Source of the DNA: Kibdelosporangium banguiense
GTDB lineage: Bacteria > Actinomycetota > Actinomycetes > Mycobacteriales > Pseudonocardiaceae
Direction of reading: 5' to 3'
DNA: 64,000 nt
NCBI RefSeq assembly: GCF_017876405.1
Contig: NZ_JAGINW010000001.1
Span: forward strand, 7,887,203 to 7,951,202
Both the position numbers and the translations under genes were made by a program. Positions within the stretch are counted from its first letter, which is position 1, and every line of letters begins with the position of its first letter. The notes beneath the pieces were generated by a model, which saw nothing but the letters and a program-made list of their open reading frames with translations, did not search any database and had not been told where the DNA came from. Below are positions 61,610 to 64,000 of this stretch, piece after piece.

Positions 61610-63244
61610 ATGCCTGGTTCCGTCCGCCGTCGGATGTGTCGCTTCGCCGTCGTTCTATTAATGGGGTTGTTCGCTGTCGTGGCGCCGCCATCGGCCGCCG
61701 CGCCCGGCAGTCCCGCCGTCACCCCGCCGATGGGGTGGAACTCGTGGAACACGTTCGGCTGCAATATCAACGAGTCGATGATCCGGCAGGCTGCGGACGC
61801 GATGGTCAGTTCGGGCATGCGGGCCGCGGGCTACCAGTACGTGGTGATCGATGACTGCTGGTTCGACCCGCAGCGCGACGCCGGGGGCAACCTCCGTGCC
61901 CACCCGACCCGTTTCCCGGGCGGCATGAAGGCGATGGGCGACTACATCCACAGCAAGGGCCTGAAGTTCGGCATCTACCAGGTGCCGACCGAGCGGACCT
62001 GCGCCCAGCGCACGGGTACCTTCCCAGGCTCCACCGGCAGCAAGGGCCACGAGGTGCAGGACGCCAACACGTTCGCCTCGTGGGGCGTGGACTACCTGAA
62101 GTACGACTGGTGCTCACCTGAAGGCACCCGCGACCAGCAGGTCGCGCAGTTCACGCTGATGCGCGACGCGCTGCGTGCCACCGGACGGCCGATTGTCTAC
62201 AGCATCAACCCCAACAGCTATCACGCGATCACCGGCGCGGACTACAACTGGGGCGAGGTCGCAGACCTGTGGCGGACGACCGAGGACCTGCTCGACATAT
62301 GGCAGAACGGCAACAGCAACAGCTACCCGATGGGCGTGGGCAACGTCGTTGACGTCAACGCGCCACTCGCCGCACAGGCAGGCCCGCGTCACTGGAATGA
62401 CCCGGACATGCTCGTGGTCGGCAGGCCCGGCCTCACACTGACCGAATCGCGCTCGCACTTCGCGTTGTGGGCGTTGATGGCCGCGCCGCTGATGGCAGGC
62501 AACGATATCCGCACCATGTCGGCCGATGTGAGCGCGATCCTGCGCAACGAGCGGCTCATCGCGGTCAACCAGGACCAGTTGGGTGCCGGAGGCCGCCGGG
62601 TGCGTGACGACGGCGCGACCGAGGTGTTCGCCAAGCCGCTGCGCGACGGATCGGTAGCGGTCGGGCTGTTCAACCGTGGCAGCGGCAGCACCTCCATCAG
62701 CACCACGGCCGCGCAGATCGGCTTGAGCGGCGACTCGTTCACCGTCACAGACCTGTGGACCGGCGGCACGTCCTCCTCGACCGGGGCGATCTCCGCGAAC
62801 GTGCCCGCGCACGGTGTAGCCGCGTTCCGCGTCAGCGGCGGTACCCCGATGGCCAGCACCACCGCCGTGTTGCGCAGCGTCGCTGCCAACCGCTGCGTGG
62901 ACGTCGAGAAGGCATCCACCGCACCCGGCGCCACCGTGCTGATCTGGGACTGCCACAACGCCGCGAACCAGCTGTGGACCAGTTGGGCCGGTGGAGAGGT
63001 GCGCGTGTTCGGCAACCTGTGCCTGGACGCCTACGAGCAGGGCACCACTCCCGGCACGCGGGTGATCACCTGGACCTGCAACGGCCAGAACAACCAGAAG
63101 TGGACACTCGGCTCCGACGGCACGATCCGCTCTGTCCACTCCGGGCTCTGTCTGGACGTTTCCGGCGGCGCCACCGCCAACGGCACACCGTTGGTCCTGT
63201 CGACCTGTCAGGGCAACGCGAATCAGCGGTGGACCAGGTCCTGA
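61610..63244 (+). CDS. secreted GH27 alpha-galactosidase with ricin-type lectin domain
   Basis: A 544-residue exported enzyme. A signal peptide of about 32 residues is followed by a GH27 barrel starting TPPMGWNSWNTFGC, with nucleophile Asp166 in YLKYDWC and the acid/base Asp in HWNDPDML, then a beta-sandwich. The last 125 residues are a ricin-B (CBM13) trefoil with repeated Q-x-W elements (NQLWTSW, NQKWTL, NQRWTR). It should release alpha-galactose (or beta-L-arabinopyranose, a known GH27 variant activity) from plant polysaccharide. Codon 17 in the signal peptide is TTA. It is preceded by the LacI gene and followed by a hairpin. Confidence 0.92.
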   Translation: MPGSVRRRMCRFAVVLLMGLFAVVAPPSAAAPGSPAVTPPMGWNSWNTFGCNINESMIRQAADAMVSSGMRAAGYQYVVIDDCWFDPQRDAGGNLRAHPTRFPGGMKAMGDYIHSKGLKFGIYQVPTERTCAQRTGTFPGSTGSKGHEVQDANTFASWGVDYLKYDWCSPEGTRDQQVAQFTLMRDALRATGRPIVYSINPNSYHAITGADYNWGEVADLWRTTEDLLDIWQNGNSNSYPMGVGNVVDVNAPLAAQAGPRHWNDPDMLVVGRPGLTLTESRSHFALWALMAAPLMAGNDIRTMSADVSAILRNERLIAVNQDQLGAGGRRVRDDGATEVFAKPLRDGSVAVGLFNRGSGSTSISTTAAQIGLSGDSFTVTDLWTGGTSSSTGAISANVPAHGVAAFRVSGGTPMASTTAVLRSVAANRCVDVEKASTAPGATVLIWDCHNAANQLWTSWAGGEVRVFGNLCLDAYEQGTTPGTRVITWTCNGQNNQKWTLGSDGTIRSVHSGLCLDVSGGATANGTPLVLSTCQGNANQRWTRS

Positions 63245-63255
63245 TCGGCCATGCT

Positions 63256-63285
63256 GCCTGTCACCGGGGATCTCCGGTGACAGGC
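63256..63285. terminator. hairpin terminator after the alpha-galactosidase
   Basis: A perfect 12-base stem (GCCTGTCACCGG and its complement) with a six-base loop starts 12 bases after the stop codon. There is no U-run. It separates the alpha-galactosidase transcript from the GAF-ANTAR gene. Confidence 0.85.
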
Positions 63286-63339
63286 GATTGGTTCACTGGT
63301 CTGCCGGGTACCTCCCGAACACGGGAGGAGGAGAACCCG

Positions 63340-64000
63340 ATGACCCGGGCAGGCCGCTCCGAAGACGAAACTCGTGGCACGCTGGCTGCGACGCTCGGTG
63401 AGATCGCGCGTACGTTGCAGGCCGAACCCGATGTCGAGGCGACACTGGCAGCGATCGTGAAAGCCGCCGTGGACCACATCGACGGCGCCGAGCGTGCGGG
63501 GATCTCGCTTGTCGAGCATGGTGGCCGGATCCGCACTGTCGCGCCGACCGACGAGGTGGTCACCGGCATCGACGACCTGCAGTACCGCATAAGACAGGGC
63601 CCGTGTGTGGACGCGATCACCGAGCACGCCACCTACCGCACCGGCGACTTGGCCGAAGAGAGCCGCCGCTGGCCTGATCTCGCGCCTGCCGCCGCGGAGA
63701 TGGGCGTGCGGTCGATGTTGTCCTACCGGCTGTTCGTCACCGACACCACTCTCGGTGCCCTCAACCTCTACGCCACCCAGCGGAACGCGTTCAGCGACCA
63801 GACCGAGCAGGACGGCCGCATGTTCGCCACCCATGCCGCGATCGCGCTCGTCGGTGCCCAGAAGCAAGCCCATCTCCACGCTGCTCTGGAAAATCGCGAC
63901 ATCATCGGTATGGCCAAAGGAATACTGATGGAACGCCACCGGGTCGATCCCGCTCAGGCCTTCCGGATACTGGTCGAGGCCTCCCAGCACGCCAACATGA
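63340..64000 (+). CDS. GAF and ANTAR domain regulator (cut by window end)
   Basis: A gene running off the right edge: 220 codons with no stop. ATG 63340 has a GGAGGAG site six bases upstream. Residues of about 20-165 form a GAF domain (RQGPCVDAI, GVRSMLSYRLFV, LGALNLYA), and from about residue 180 an ANTAR RNA-binding domain begins (ENRDIIGMAKGILMERHRVDPAQAF). Such proteins act by binding nascent RNA and preventing termination, common in mycobacteria and other actinomycetes. Its target is unknown; the end of the ANTAR domain is missing here. Confidence 0.88.
   Translation, partial: MTRAGRSEDETRGTLAATLGEIARTLQAEPDVEATLAAIVKAAVDHIDGAERAGISLVEHGGRIRTVAPTDEVVTGIDDLQYRIRQGPCVDAITEHATYRTGDLAEESRRWPDLAPAAAEMGVRSMLSYRLFVTDTTLGALNLYATQRNAFSDQTEQDGRMFATHAAIALVGAQKQAHLHAALENRDIIGMAKGILMERHRVDPAQAFRILVEASQHANM

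Noticed and set aside
1..64000. Search for CRISPR arrays, tRNA/rRNA genes, insertion sequences, attachment sites and phage genes.
   Set aside because: No regularly spaced repeats, T-loop consensus, transposase or integrase motifs or terminal inverted repeats were seen by eye.

Overview
The window reads as chromosomal DNA from a high-GC, multicellular-type actinomycete. Pseudonocardiaceae or a close relative is my best guess, from gene content only. The signs are GTG/TTG starts with GGAGG-type ribosome sites, many LuxR-type ATPase regulators and an AfsR/SARP-type regulator, Tat and lipoprotein signals, an Rv1355c-type ThiF/nitroreductase fusion, a secreted Rhs giant and rare in-frame TTA codons. 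I saw no rRNA, tRNA, CRISPR array, insertion sequence or phage gene. The long open frames antisense to most genes are GC-rich shadows and were left out.

Layout. (1) 0-10.5 kb: a leftward set of aminotransferase, styrene/indole-monooxygenase-type flavoenzyme, short-chain dehydrogenase and ThiF-nitroreductase fusion. Behind it are two overlapping, unusually short LuxR-type ATPase regulators, with a full-length one divergent. This looks like a small cryptic metabolite cluster. (2) 10.5-23.6 kb: a sulfated-glycoside locus under a TetR regulator: a sulfatase divergent from tetR, a GH3 glycosidase, a complete Dpp-type ABC importer and two more sulfatases. The glycosidase and all three sulfatases lack signal peptides, so the pathway appears to be import first, desulfation inside. 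(3) 23.6-27.6 kb: a lone AAA+ ATPase with an N-terminal alpha/alpha-toroid-like half, a DHFR-fold reductase and a C39/BtrH-like cysteine-protease-fold protein. (4) 27.6-41.5 kb: an aromatic catabolic island. It has a tannase-family esterase, two tetrahydrofolate-dependent O-demethylases of LigM type, MetF and PurU to recycle the methyl-loaded folate, a LigAB-type extradiol dioxygenase, a GalB-type hydratase, a LigK-type aldolase, a muconolactone-isomerase-like protein, a hydrolase and an aromatic-acid symporter. A NarL-family kinase and response regulator sit at opposite ends of the island. The set fits methoxylated aromatic acid to gallate or protocatechuate to pyruvate plus oxaloacetate; the lack of ligC and ligI genes favours the gallate branch. 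(5) 41.5-49.8 kb: a 1028-residue SARP/STAND regulator, a DrrAB-type exporter, and a KimA-like APC transporter beside a CorA protein. (6) 49.8-57.1 kb: a secreted Rhs protein of about 2220 residues with an embedded lysozyme-like domain, followed with stop-start overlap by a small membrane protein. (7) 57.2-64 kb: an OmpR-type two-component pair, a divergent serine hydrolase, a LacI regulator, a secreted GH27 alpha-galactosidase with a ricin-type lectin domain, and a GAF-ANTAR regulator cut by the window end.

The strongest candidates for something little described are the gallate/O-demethylation island, the cytoplasmic three-sulfatase locus, the toroid-AAA+ protein and the Rhs/lysozyme protein with its coupled membrane partner. 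All functions are inferred from sequence reading alone.
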